DNA from: Chitinophaga sp. H8
GTDB lineage: Bacteria > Bacteroidota > Bacteroidia > Chitinophagales > Chitinophagaceae
Direction: 5' to 3'
Length of the DNA: 64,000 nt
Assembly: GCF_040567655.1 (NCBI RefSeq)
Contig: NZ_JBEXAC010000001.1
Location: forward strand, 3,162,001-3,226,000
Below the pieces are notes generated by a model. That model did not search any database and was not told where the DNA came from. It saw only the letters and a program-made list of their open reading frames with translations. The position numbers were made by a program, and so were the translations under genes. Of the stretch, positions 27,147 through 35,955 are shown piece after piece. How positions within the stretch are numbered: the first letter of the stretch is position 1; every line of letters starts with the position of its first letter.

Positions 27147-28388
27147 TTATACCTCCATACACCTGCCCGCAATAGTACTGGCTACTATCCAGCCGCTGGT
27201 CCAGGCATGCTGGAAATTAAACCCTCCTGTTACCCCATCCACATCCATTACCTCCCCGGCAAAGAACAAATTAGGAGCCAGCCGGCTCTCCATCGTAGTG
27301 GCCTCTATTTCCGACAGGGTAATACCACCGGATGTAACAAACTCCTCCTTAAAAGTAGTTTTGCCCTGCACGGGGAATTCCATACTTACCAGATTTTTCA
27401 TCAGGCGGTTCTGCTCTTTGGCTGGCAGATCGGCCCAACGGGTTTCTTCGGGGATGCCGGTATGCTGTAATAAAAATATCCATAGCCGCTGTGGCAGTCC
27501 AAATGGGTTCTTCGTTTTCAATGGCTGCCCTCCCATGGCTAAACGTAGTTCCTGCCATGCCGTACGTAAACTGTGCTCATTATATTGTGGCAGCCAGTTG
27601 ACCAGTGCGGTAAACTGGTATTGCATCGCCTGCAGCTCCCGCGCACCCCAGGCAGACAAGCGTAAAATAGCCGGACCACTCATCCCCCAATGCGTGATTA
27701 ACAATGGCCCCTGCTCCTGCAGTTTGGTACCGGTAATTTTTACCTGCGCTTCCGGTACACTTACGCCCATCAATGCCGTAATAGGATGTTTAGGCATGTT
27801 AAACGTAAACAGGGAAGGTACCGGAGTAGCAATACTATGCCCTGTTTGCTGCAACCAGGCAAACTTGTCGGCCTGTGCATAGCCTCCTGCAGCTATACAT
27901 ACAAAATCAGCTTTCAGGACCCGTCCTCTCTGCAAGTATACTTCCCAGGTTCCATCCGGCATTTTGTGCAGCCCCGTCACTTCCTGTTGCATCTCTATCA
28001 CCAGCCGGTAGCGGTCCGCTTCCCGCAGCAAACAGTCTATAATCGTCTGTGAATCGTCTGTAACCGGAAACATCCGCCCATCTGCTTCTGTCTTCAGGGC
28101 TACTCCCCGGTCGGCAAACCATTGGATCGTATCCGGTACAAAAAAGTGGTTAAAGGCTTTCTTTACAAAATTTTGTCCCCGCGGATAACGTTTAACCATG
28201 TAAGGTATCCCAGGTGCCGCATGGGTCACATTACACCTTCCACCACCAGATACCTTCACCTTGGACAACAGCTTACCGGTCTTCTCCAGCAGCACTACTT
28301 CCAGCTCCGGACAAAGCCGGGCAGCATTTACCGCGCAAAAAAAACCGGCTGCACCACCGCCTGCCACCACTAATCTTTTATGAATCAC
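27147..28388 (-). CDS. HI0933/YhiN-type FAD-dependent oxidoreductase
   Basis: 413 residues. The dinucleotide-binding motif GGGAAGFFCAVNAA is at 9-22, followed by LEKTGKLLSKVKVSGGGRCN, the signature of the HI0933/BaiN group. GGYAQADKFAW, HWGMSGPAILRLS and the C-terminal FAGEVMDVDGVTGGFNFQHA with AWTSG fit the second FAD contact. The reaction of most members is unknown; relatives reduce unsaturated substrates. It probably works in the cytosol. It is convergent with katA and divergent from the MG2/plug gene, so transcribed alone. Confidence 0.92.
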   Translation of the reverse strand: MIHKRLVVAGGGAAGFFCAVNAARLCPELEVVLLEKTGKLLSKVKVSGGGRCNVTHAAPGIPYMVKRYPRGQNFVKKAFNHFFVPDTIQWFADRGVALKTEADGRMFPVTDDSQTIIDCLLREADRYRLVIEMQQEVTGLHKMPDGTWEVYLQRGRVLKADFVCIAAGGYAQADKFAWLQQTGHSIATPVPSLFTFNMPKHPITALMGVSVPEAQVKITGTKLQEQGPLLITHWGMSGPAILRLSAWGARELQAMQYQFTALVNWLPQYNEHSLRTAWQELRLAMGGQPLKTKNPFGLPQRLWIFLLQHTGIPEETRWADLPAKEQNRLMKNLVSMEFPVQGKTTFKEEFVTSGGITLSEIEATTMESRLAPNLFFAGEVMDVDGVTGGFNFQHAWTSGWIVASTIAGRCMEV

Positions 28389-28527
28389 CGTATTCTGTTT
28401 ATTAAATATTAAAGTTTTCTTAAAAAGCCCTTTAAATACGCAATAATAAGTAAACCTGCCGTAATCTTATATGTCTAAACTTTTACAGCACGTTTTTTGA
28501 TGCTATCTTGGTTTTAAATTAACATTC

Positions 28528-30981
28528 ATGCGACCCACCCTGTACAAAAGAAAACTACGCCTGAAATGGTTGATACCTGTTTTGATTACCGGTGCTTTCA
28601 GCGCACTGGCATTCCTGCCTGCTGATAACTGGCAGGATAAGGTATTAAAGGCATTGCAGCAGTTTGGCCAGCACTACCCACAGGAAAAAGTATACCTGCA
28701 GCTGGATAAAGATTATTATGCTTCCGGTGAAACCATCTGGTTCAAAGCATATATCACCCTGCAGAATATGCCAGCTACCCAGGCTACCAATCTGTACGTA
28801 GAGCTGCTCGATCAAAACGGGACCATTGTACAAAAGAAACTATTTATGGCTTCCAGTGCCGGAGCGCCGGGCTTCTTTGAACTACCCGAAAACCAAAAAG
28901 CCGGCACTTACCAGCTGAGGGCCTACACCGCTTATATGCTCAACTATGACCCGGCATTCCTCTTTTACAGAACGCTGGAAGTATTTGACCCGCAAAAGAA
29001 AAATGCGGCCGTACAGGACTCCATGCCTATAACGGACTTTGCTGTACAATTTTTTCCGGAAGGGGGGAATATGATACAGGATGCCGCCGGACAGGTGGCT
29101 TTCAAAGCCATTGATAACAACGGCTATCCTATTGCCGTAACCGGTACAGTGAAAGACAGCAAAGGAAAAGAAGTAGCAACCATCACCACCATACATGATG
29201 GTATGGGAATGTTTGAACTAACACCCGCTCCTAACGAAACCTACCAGGCTACTGTAAAATCGGCAAAAGGACAATCCAAAACCTTTCCCCTACCTGCTGT
29301 GGCTACCACCGGTGCTGCCCTCAAAATCTTTAACAAAGGGGCCCGTGTTTTTTACCAGTCTGTATTCAGTAATAATTACGACAGCTCATTTAACGATATG
29401 ATGATCGTTGCACAAATGGGGCAGCAACTCGTATATAAAGCCTCTCTTAATGCAGCAGAAGGCAGGATCAGCGGATTTATTCCTACCGACGACCTTCCTT
29501 CCGGTATCATGCAGATTACCTTATTTGGTAAGGACGCAGTACCGCTGGCAGAAAGACTGGCTTTTGTAAGGCAACCAGATACCCTTTCCCTTGTACTGGA
29601 GCCTACCAGCATCAGTACCAATGTACGGGAAAGAAATATCCTGCTGCTTAAAGTACCGGACAGTTTACAAACCAACTTATCTGTGTCCGTTACGGATGCT
29701 GATGCGGTGGCTGTAGATGACAATGCTACCAATATCATGTCCAGTCTGCTGCTGACATCCGATATCAAAGGATTTGTATTTAATCCGGCCTGGTATTTCA
29801 GGGATTTTGCGCCTGCAACGTTACAGGCGCTCGACCTGGTGATGATGACCAATGGCTGGAGACGCTTCAGCTGGCAAAAAATTATCAACAACGAATTCCC
29901 TGCCGGCAAATACTCCTATGAACAGGGTATCACCGTAAAAGGAACCGCTTTCACCAATGGCGGCCGATACCCGCTTACCAACGGGAAGATCGATTTTATG
30001 ATCAAAATACCATACGATAGCTCTTCCATGTTTGCTTCTGGCCCGGTAAACGAAAAAGGAGAATTCTCCCTTTCCGGCCTTGTCTTCCCCGACACAGCGC
30101 TGATATATTATCAGGCTAATGACAAACAAAAGCGCTGGAAAGATGTAGAAGTAAAATTCAATACCCATTTCTTTACTGATAATTCACCGGTTAAAAGACC
30201 TACTCCTTTATTATTGCCACTGCCTATTAATGAAGGTACATTGAAAAGCTTCCTGACAACAGCATCGGAAAGCAATAAGGTCAACAGGTCTATCAATAAT
30301 AGAATGGTATACCTGAAGGAAGTAAACGTAAAAGCCAGAAAACCTCCTAAAGAGGAGTCTATTGACAAGCGCTATGCTACCGGCATGTTTACCAGCGGCG
30401 ATGGCTATACTTTTGACCTTCTCAAGGAACAGCCCACCAGCTTCAACGTGTTCCAATACCTGCAATCCAAGGTAGCTGGACTGAATATCATGGGGGATAT
30501 GAATAATCCGAACATTTCCTGGCGTGGTGGGGCTCCTGTACTCTACCTGAATGAAATGCAAACGGACGCCGGCATGTTAAGCACTATTCCTATTACAGAT
30601 ATCGCAATGGTAAAAGTGTTTCGTCCTCCGTTTATGGGTGGTTTCGGTGGTGGCGCCAATGGGGCTATTGCTATTTATACCAAACGTGGTGGCGAAGGCG
30701 GCGGGTCCGATCCCAATATCAAAGGATTCGAATTGCTGAAGAAAGGCGGATTTACTGTTGTAAAAGATTTTTATTCGCCCAACTATGCGGTGAAGAAGGA
30801 AGTACACGTACTGCCCGACAAACGGCTCACTTTATACTGGAATCCGTCGCTCACAGTAGACTCTGTTTTCCATACTGCCAAGATAGAATTCTTTAACAAC
30901 GACTTCACCCAACGTTACCGGGTAGTGGTAGAAGGTATATCCCACGATGGCCGTATAGGCAGAGTAGAAGAAATCTTCTGA
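28528..30981 (+). CDS. MG2-domain protein with C-terminal TonB-plug domain
   Basis: 817 residues with an N-terminal hydrophobic signal or anchor (about 14-32). YPQEKVYLQLDKDYYASGET (about 50-69) begins a macroglobulin MG2-like domain, the strand set known from alpha-2-macroglobulins; further beta-rich repeats follow. Near 635-720 is a plug-like domain (FNVFQYLQSKVAGLNI, then GGAPVLYLNEM, then GFGGGANGAIAIYTKRGGE) as found at the start of TonB receptors, but no beta-barrel follows. Such proteins are frequent in Bacteroidota and their role is unknown; they are presumably periplasmic or outer-membrane bound. A very strong terminator follows at 31002. Confidence 0.82.
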   Translation: MRPTLYKRKLRLKWLIPVLITGAFSALAFLPADNWQDKVLKALQQFGQHYPQEKVYLQLDKDYYASGETIWFKAYITLQNMPATQATNLYVELLDQNGTIVQKKLFMASSAGAPGFFELPENQKAGTYQLRAYTAYMLNYDPAFLFYRTLEVFDPQKKNAAVQDSMPITDFAVQFFPEGGNMIQDAAGQVAFKAIDNNGYPIAVTGTVKDSKGKEVATITTIHDGMGMFELTPAPNETYQATVKSAKGQSKTFPLPAVATTGAALKIFNKGARVFYQSVFSNNYDSSFNDMMIVAQMGQQLVYKASLNAAEGRISGFIPTDDLPSGIMQITLFGKDAVPLAERLAFVRQPDTLSLVLEPTSISTNVRERNILLLKVPDSLQTNLSVSVTDADAVAVDDNATNIMSSLLLTSDIKGFVFNPAWYFRDFAPATLQALDLVMMTNGWRRFSWQKIINNEFPAGKYSYEQGITVKGTAFTNGGRYPLTNGKIDFMIKIPYDSSSMFASGPVNEKGEFSLSGLVFPDTALIYYQANDKQKRWKDVEVKFNTHFFTDNSPVKRPTPLLLPLPINEGTLKSFLTTASESNKVNRSINNRMVYLKEVNVKARKPPKEESIDKRYATGMFTSGDGYTFDLLKEQPTSFNVFQYLQSKVAGLNIMGDMNNPNISWRGGAPVLYLNEMQTDAGMLSTIPITDIAMVKVFRPPFMGGFGGGANGAIAIYTKRGGEGGGSDPNIKGFELLKKGGFTVVKDFYSPNYAVKKEVHVLPDKRLTLYWNPSLTVDSVFHTAKIEFFNNDFTQRYRVVVEGISHDGRIGRVEEIF

Positions 30982-31001
30982 TCCAAAAGAATACGATATA
31001 T

Positions 31002-31035
31002 AAATGGCTGGCCAGAAAATGGCCAGCCATTTCTT
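31002..31035 (+). terminator. Strong terminator after the MG2/plug gene
   Basis: AAATGGCTGGCCA (31002-31014) and its exact reverse complement (31020-31032) form a 13-bp stem with a GAAAA loop, followed by TTCTTTTTG. Confidence 0.88.
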
Positions 31036-31136
31036 TTTGAAAGCCTAAGGTAGGCCTGTTGTCATTTAAATGAGCCGCGCTATTTGCAAAAGCATCAGAC
31101 ACCTTCAATAAGGTACCACTGGCAAATCAGCATCCG

Positions 31137-32471
31137 CTACCAGAAAATCCCTGCAAAGAAAAACCCTGCCATTACAGAAACGGCTACTGCTACCAGACCG
31201 GGGATCATAAAACTATGGTTGATCAGGTACTTCCCGATATGTGTACTACCCGTACGGTCAAAATTAATAGCGGTTAATAAGGTAGGATAACCCGGCAATA
31301 CAAAATCCCCGTTTACCGCAGGGAACATGGCCACCAGATAGGCAGGAGGAATGCCCAGCGCTACCCCCAGTGGCATCAGGGCTTTGGTAGTCGCTGCCTG
31401 GCTGAACAATAACATGCTGAGTACAAACAATGCGATGGAAAAAGTCCAGGGGGCTGCCCTTACCATATCTCCCAGTGCCAGCTCTATTGCCTGATCGTTG
31501 GCCAACATAAAGGTAGCACTCATCCATACCACCCCAAAGATGGAAATCACTGCTTGTCCGCCTGCGGTAAAGAGGCTGGCTTTGGCCACACTGGCGGCCG
31601 AAGTTTTGCAAAAGATCATAATGCCCGCGGCGGCAGCCAGCATCACCAGTTCTATCACTGCTGCCATTTTAATATGCCCTTTGGCATCTACGGTAAGTCC
31701 TGCATTACCTGGCTCGAAAGAGGGTAACAAACCGGGGAAAGCTCCTACCAATACGATCAGGAGCACTGCCAGCCCAAAAATCAGTACAGATAGCTTAGCT
31801 CCCGGTAGTAATGGTTTATACTCCTTTGTTACTTCCAGCTCTTTTGCAAATTCAGGGTCTTTCATCAGCTCCAGGAAAGCAGGGTCTTTTTCCAGGTCTT
31901 TTCCCTTCTTCCAGCATACCGCTACCCCCGCGAGGATACCAATAATAGTAGCCGGAATACAGATCTTTAAAATATGCAGCAGGTCTATTTTACCGGCAGA
32001 TAAAGAAATCATGGCTGCTGTTGCGGCAGAAATAGGGCTGGCTGTAATGCCCAGATGTGCGGCAATAACCGATATGCTCAACGCTCTTTCCGGACGGATA
32101 CGCTTTTGAACAGACACCTCCTCTATAATAGGCAGCAACGAATAAGTAATATGTGCCGTACCGGCAAACAGCGTAAAGATATAGGTTACAAAAGGTCCCA
32201 GTAATACAATCAGGGATGGCTTGCTCCGTAAGATCTTTTCAGCAAGGCGTACCAGGTAATCCATCCCTCCGGCAGCCTGTAGCGCAGCAGCAGTACTTAC
32301 TACTGCCAGGATAATCAGCATCACATCAATGGGTGGCTCTGCCGGACGCATCCTGAAAAAGAAGATAAAAATCACCAGCGCCACCATCCCCATCACCCCT
32401 AATCCAATGCCCTTCATTCGTGCTCCTACCAGTATGGCAGCCAGCATTATTGCAAACTGTATCCAGATCAT
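31137..32471 (-). CDS. Anaerobic C4-dicarboxylate transporter (DcuA/DcuB type)
   Basis: 444 residues, about ten to twelve hydrophobic segments across the whole length. It matches the Dcu family: IDVMLIILAVVSTAAALQAAGG, FAGTAHITYSLLPIIEEVS and AHLGITASPISAATAAM are family strings, and a charged cytoplasmic loop (about 188-215) lies midway. Dcu carriers exchange fumarate, malate, aspartate and succinate across the inner membrane. The aspartase gene lies 135 bases upstream on the same strand, so uptake of aspartate with export of succinate or fumarate is the likely job. A 12-bp hairpin lies between the two genes. Confidence 0.93.
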   Translation of the reverse strand: MIWIQFAIMLAAILVGARMKGIGLGVMGMVALVIFIFFFRMRPAEPPIDVMLIILAVVSTAAALQAAGGMDYLVRLAEKILRSKPSLIVLLGPFVTYIFTLFAGTAHITYSLLPIIEEVSVQKRIRPERALSISVIAAHLGITASPISAATAAMISLSAGKIDLLHILKICIPATIIGILAGVAVCWKKGKDLEKDPAFLELMKDPEFAKELEVTKEYKPLLPGAKLSVLIFGLAVLLIVLVGAFPGLLPSFEPGNAGLTVDAKGHIKMAAVIELVMLAAAAGIMIFCKTSAASVAKASLFTAGGQAVISIFGVVWMSATFMLANDQAIELALGDMVRAAPWTFSIALFVLSMLLFSQAATTKALMPLGVALGIPPAYLVAMFPAVNGDFVLPGYPTLLTAINFDRTGSTHIGKYLINHSFMIPGLVAVAVSVMAGFFFAGIFW

Positions 32472-32517
32472 AATATGGAATTGTGCGCCAATTTATATAT
32501 TTATTTTACAATAAACC

Positions 32518-32566
32518 AGCGCCTGCTGCATGTTCGCGTTTATATCACACAACAGCAGCAGGCGCT
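32518..32566 (-). repeat. 12-bp hairpin between aspA and the dcu gene
   Basis: AGCGCCTGCTGC (32518-32529) and its exact reverse complement (32555-32566) flank a 25-base loop. On the minus strand it is not followed by a T-run, so it may slow or partly stop transcription into dcu, or protect the aspA message end, rather than be a full terminator. Confidence 0.6.
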
Positions 32567-32606
32567 TTTATAAATTCCACTCTTCCCATATGATATGGGA
32601 TCACCC

Positions 32607-34010
32607 TTATTGGATAAACCGCGGATAGATCATATTGGAAGGGGTAAAAATCTCCTCCCACTTTTCCTGGGTAATGAATTTTTGCTCTTTTACGGCAATA
32701 TCATGCACAGACTTACCCGTTTCCAGGGCCTCCCTTGCTATGGCAGCCGATTTTTCATAACCAATAATAGGGTTCAGCTGCGTAACAATACCGATACTGT
32801 TCATCACCATTTCCTTTGTCCGGTCTGCATTGGCAGTTATACCCAGCACGCATTTTTCCCGCAGCGTTTTGCAGGCATTGGTCATGTAGGTAATGGCGGT
32901 AAACAAAGCATAGGAAATCACCGGTTCCATTACATTCAGTTGCAACTGTCCGGCTTCTGCTGCCAGAGTAACAGTCAGGTCTGCCCCTATCACATAAAAC
33001 GCAGTTTGATTCACCACCTCAGGAATTACAGGATTCACCTTACCCGGCATGATAGAAGAGCCTGGCTGCATCGCAGGCAGATTTATTTCGTTCAGTCCGC
33101 ACCGTGGGCCGGATGAAAGTAAACGCAGGTCATTACATATTTTAGATACCTTGATAGCAGTACGTTTCAACACACCGGAAAGCTGTACATACACCCCGGT
33201 ATCATAAGTAGCTTCTATCAGATCTCCCGCCAGCTTAAGATCCAGGCCCGTTACTTCACGCAGATACATCGTTACTTTATCTGCATATCCGGCAGGGGCA
33301 TTTACCCCGGTACCAATAGCCGTGGCGCCCATATTGATCTCTGCAATCAGGCTTTTACTGTCTTCAATGCGTGACAATTCCTCATGGAGATTCGTAGCAT
33401 ACGCTTTAAACTCCTGCCCCATACTCATAGGTACCGCGTCCTGCAATTGGGTGCGGCCCATTTTAAGCACGTCTTTAAACTCCTCTCCTTTTACTTCAAA
33501 TGCATCCGCCAGCGCACCCAGCGTATGGCTATACCCGGTGAGTTTATTCATCAGCGCAATGCGGAAAGCAGTGGGATAAGCATCGTTGGTTGACTGTGAG
33601 CAGTTTACATGATTATTCGGATGACAAAACTCATATTGCCCTTTTTGTTTGCCCATCATCTCCAGCGCTATATTAGCAATCACTTCATTGGCATTCATAT
33701 TAACAGAAGTACCAGCTCCTCCCTGTATCAGGTCGCTCAGGAACTGGTCATTAAACTCGCCTTTGATAACCCGGTCACAGGCCTTTACAATGTAATCTGC
33801 AATGTTGGCGTCCAACACCCCCAGGTCGCGGTTAGCCAGTGCGGCTGCTTTTTTTACATAACCCAGCGCTTGTACAAACACAGGCTCCGTTTTCAGGGGA
33901 ATACCTGTAATGTGGAAATTTTCCAGCGACCGTAATGTCTGAATTCCATAGTAAACATCGGGTGATAATTCCTTTTCTCCCAGGAAATCATGCTCAATTC
34001 TCTTAGTCAT
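32607..34010 (-). CDS. aspA: Aspartate ammonia-lyase
   Basis: 467 residues from the ATG at 34010 (MTKRIEHDFLGEKEL); the frame runs upstream to 34079 but that part is not family-like. Aspartase turns L-aspartate into fumarate and ammonia. The fumarase/aspartase superfamily signature GSSIMPGKVNP is the flexible catalytic-loop motif, and GGAGTSVNMNANEVIAN, HPNNHVNCSQSTNDAYPTA and MGATAIGTGVNAP follow the aspartase pattern closely. It forms a metabolic unit with the Dcu carrier downstream. The lipase gene is divergent, sharing a 124-base spacer. Confidence 0.94.
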   Translation of the reverse strand: MTKRIEHDFLGEKELSPDVYYGIQTLRSLENFHITGIPLKTEPVFVQALGYVKKAAALANRDLGVLDANIADYIVKACDRVIKGEFNDQFLSDLIQGGAGTSVNMNANEVIANIALEMMGKQKGQYEFCHPNNHVNCSQSTNDAYPTAFRIALMNKLTGYSHTLGALADAFEVKGEEFKDVLKMGRTQLQDAVPMSMGQEFKAYATNLHEELSRIEDSKSLIAEINMGATAIGTGVNAPAGYADKVTMYLREVTGLDLKLAGDLIEATYDTGVYVQLSGVLKRTAIKVSKICNDLRLLSSGPRCGLNEINLPAMQPGSSIMPGKVNPVIPEVVNQTAFYVIGADLTVTLAAEAGQLQLNVMEPVISYALFTAITYMTNACKTLREKCVLGITANADRTKEMVMNSIGIVTQLNPIIGYEKSAAIAREALETGKSVHDIAVKEQKFITQEKWEEIFTPSNMIYPRFIQ

Positions 34011-34134
34011 ATAATCAGGCTTTAAATGTAACAGGGACATCAGCAAATAAACACACAATACTAACGAATTGTTTATCACTAAAAAATCCCCCTATATTTA
34101 CAGCTTATTTTAAGGCACCTATTTGTTAGCGTTT

Positions 34135-35247
34135 ATGTATAGAGTACTATGTATTTTCCTGATCAGTATGATGGGGTTAATGCCTGTCAGCAACACTTTC
34201 GCACAATCACACCTGAAGCCTGGATTTGATCCGGAAGAATATTATAATTTGCTGAAAATATCTGTCCGGCAGGCAGATACGCCGTGGACAAAGATTAAAA
34301 GTGCGCCGCCGGAAAATTGCCACCTGGTATACCGCGCTCCGGAAACCGGCCTGGTAAACCGGTGGGATTTATGGGTGGATGATACACATCAAACGGGGAT
34401 TATCAGTATCCGCGGTACCAATGGTACGGCTCCCTCCTGGATGGAAAACTTCTATGCCGGTATGATCCCTGCCAAGGGTACTTTACAGCTGGATGATACC
34501 ACTACTTTTCACTATACAATGTCCAACGATCCCCAGGCTTACGTACATGCAGGATGGACGCTGGGCATGGCTTCCATGGCACCGGATATTGTTTCCCGTA
34601 TAAAAGCCTGCTATCAGCAGGGGATACACGAATTTATCATTGTAGGGCACAGCCAGGGTGGTGCCATCGCTTTCCTGCTCCGCTCCTATCTGCAATACCT
34701 GGATGATCCGGCACTGCCAAAAGATATTGTTTATAAAACCTATTGCAGTGCGGCTCCTAAACCAGGCAATCTGTTCTATGCGTACGACTTTGATTTTATT
34801 ACCCGCAACGGGTGGGCTTTTCGTGTGGTAAATGCAAAAGACTGGGTACCGGAAACCCCTTTTTCTATTCAGACTACCCGGGATTATAATGCAATCAGCC
34901 CCTTTTCCAATGTAAAAAAGGCATTAAAAAAACAACCCTTCATGGCACGTACAGCCCTGGGATATATGTATGGACGCCTGGACCGCGCCACAAAAAGAGC
35001 CAGCCGCCGTATGCAAAAAACATTGGGCAAACTGGCTTATCAGCGTGTTAAAAAAGTGATGCCAGGCTATCAGCGTCCTGATTTTGTGGAAAGCCATAAC
35101 TACATGCCGGCAGGTGCGCCCGTGATTCTATATCCGGATGCTACCTACGACCTGAAATTTCCTTTTGATGGGAAAAATGTTTTTGTACATCACATGTTTG
35201 AGCCTTATGCCTACCTGCTGAAAACCATTTACCACCTAAAGGATTAA
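34135..35247 (+). CDS. Secreted class-3 lipase-like alpha/beta hydrolase
   Basis: 370 residues from the ATG at 34135 (a TTG at 34123 is also in frame). A signal peptide (MYRVLCIFLISMMGLMPVSN, then TFAQ) leads to an alpha/beta-hydrolase fold. The nucleophile elbow is GHSQGG with S173, as in fungal-type class-3 lipases. The second half has SAAPKPGNLFYAYDFDF and WVPETPF, where the acidic residue is expected, and a His late in the chain (VHHMFEPYAY) may complete the triad. Substrate is a lipid or ester outside the cytosol. A TATATTTA box before the gene is a weak promoter candidate. Confidence 0.82.
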   Translation: MYRVLCIFLISMMGLMPVSNTFAQSHLKPGFDPEEYYNLLKISVRQADTPWTKIKSAPPENCHLVYRAPETGLVNRWDLWVDDTHQTGIISIRGTNGTAPSWMENFYAGMIPAKGTLQLDDTTTFHYTMSNDPQAYVHAGWTLGMASMAPDIVSRIKACYQQGIHEFIIVGHSQGGAIAFLLRSYLQYLDDPALPKDIVYKTYCSAAPKPGNLFYAYDFDFITRNGWAFRVVNAKDWVPETPFSIQTTRDYNAISPFSNVKKALKKQPFMARTALGYMYGRLDRATKRASRRMQKTLGKLAYQRVKKVMPGYQRPDFVESHNYMPAGAPVILYPDATYDLKFPFDGKNVFVHHMFEPYAYLLKTIYHLKD

Positions 35248-35258
35248 CCGGAAAGTAA

Positions 35259-35804
35259 TTAATCTTCCTTACCGCTTTTTTCCCCTACAAACCAGTGTTC
35301 CTTTTCCTTGAAAAGAACATTAAAGGTAGTCAGGGAACCATAGATGCGGGTAATGTACTGCTGCATATTTACCTTATCTGCATCACTCAATACTTTGTGG
35401 CTGTTGATGTTCTGCTCCAATACACGCAAACGGTCACGCAGCATAACTATTTTGTGAAAGAAGGTTTCAATAGGTAATTCCTTCGCTTTCAGGTTGGCAT
35501 CTCCCGGCTGTAATACCAGGGTACCACCTGCCCAGCGATCGCCGATTTTCACCACTTCTGTTACATCTCCCCACAAACGCAGGATCTTCAACAGGGATAT
35601 TTCCAGGCTGGAAGTAGTTTCTACTTCAGGTGTTACATTCTCTGCCACCAATACCTCGAACAAATGATCGGTTTTGTCAATTTCTTTCAATCCATGATCG
35701 ATAAACATCACTTTATACTGTGCATACTTCACTCCTATGATCACGCCCGGCCCGTAATGCGCGTGCTGTACCCGCGATCCGATACCCAGTGTTAATTCTT
35801 CCAT
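35259..35804 (-). CDS. Conserved hypothetical protein with CarD/Tudor-like start
   Basis: 181 residues, cytosolic by its lack of signals. The start LGIGSRVQHAHYGPGVIIGV with following VMFIDHGLKEI resembles the small beta-barrel at the front of CarD and related RNA-polymerase- or DNA-associated proteins. The rest is helical and charged, with KIGDRWAGGTLVLQPGD in the middle and a coiled-coil-like MLRDRLRVLEQNINSHK. I do not recognise a named family for the full length. It is convergent with the lipase gene (11-base gap), so its end is tightly placed. Confidence 0.6.
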   Translation of the reverse strand: MEELTLGIGSRVQHAHYGPGVIIGVKYAQYKVMFIDHGLKEIDKTDHLFEVLVAENVTPEVETTSSLEISLLKILRLWGDVTEVVKIGDRWAGGTLVLQPGDANLKAKELPIETFFHKIVMLRDRLRVLEQNINSHKVLSDADKVNMQQYITRIYGSLTTFNVLFKEKEHWFVGEKSGKED

Positions 35805-35895
35805 GTGCTTTTTTTTTCAAACATACACATTTTTTCTGCCGGATGCACGCTTTACAGGTTGGAAGCAACCTGTCTGCATCAGGCATGCTTTACAT

Positions 35896-35926
35896 AAAAA
35901 AAGACCGCTTCAATACAGAAACGGTC
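35896..35926 (-). terminator. Terminator of the gene at 35956-37164
   Basis: GACCG-TTC pairs with GAA-CGGTC on the minus strand around a 7-base loop and is followed by seven T. Confidence 0.85.
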
Positions 35927-35955
35927 CTTACTAACAGATATATTGCAGGTAAAAG

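Noticed and set aside
27115..27882. Long plus-strand open frame of 255 codons
   Set aside because: It lies wholly antisense to the HI0933-type flavoprotein gene, whose motifs are clear, and its translation has no domain.
31498..32109. Plus-strand open frame of 203 codons
   Set aside because: Antisense to the Dcu transporter gene.
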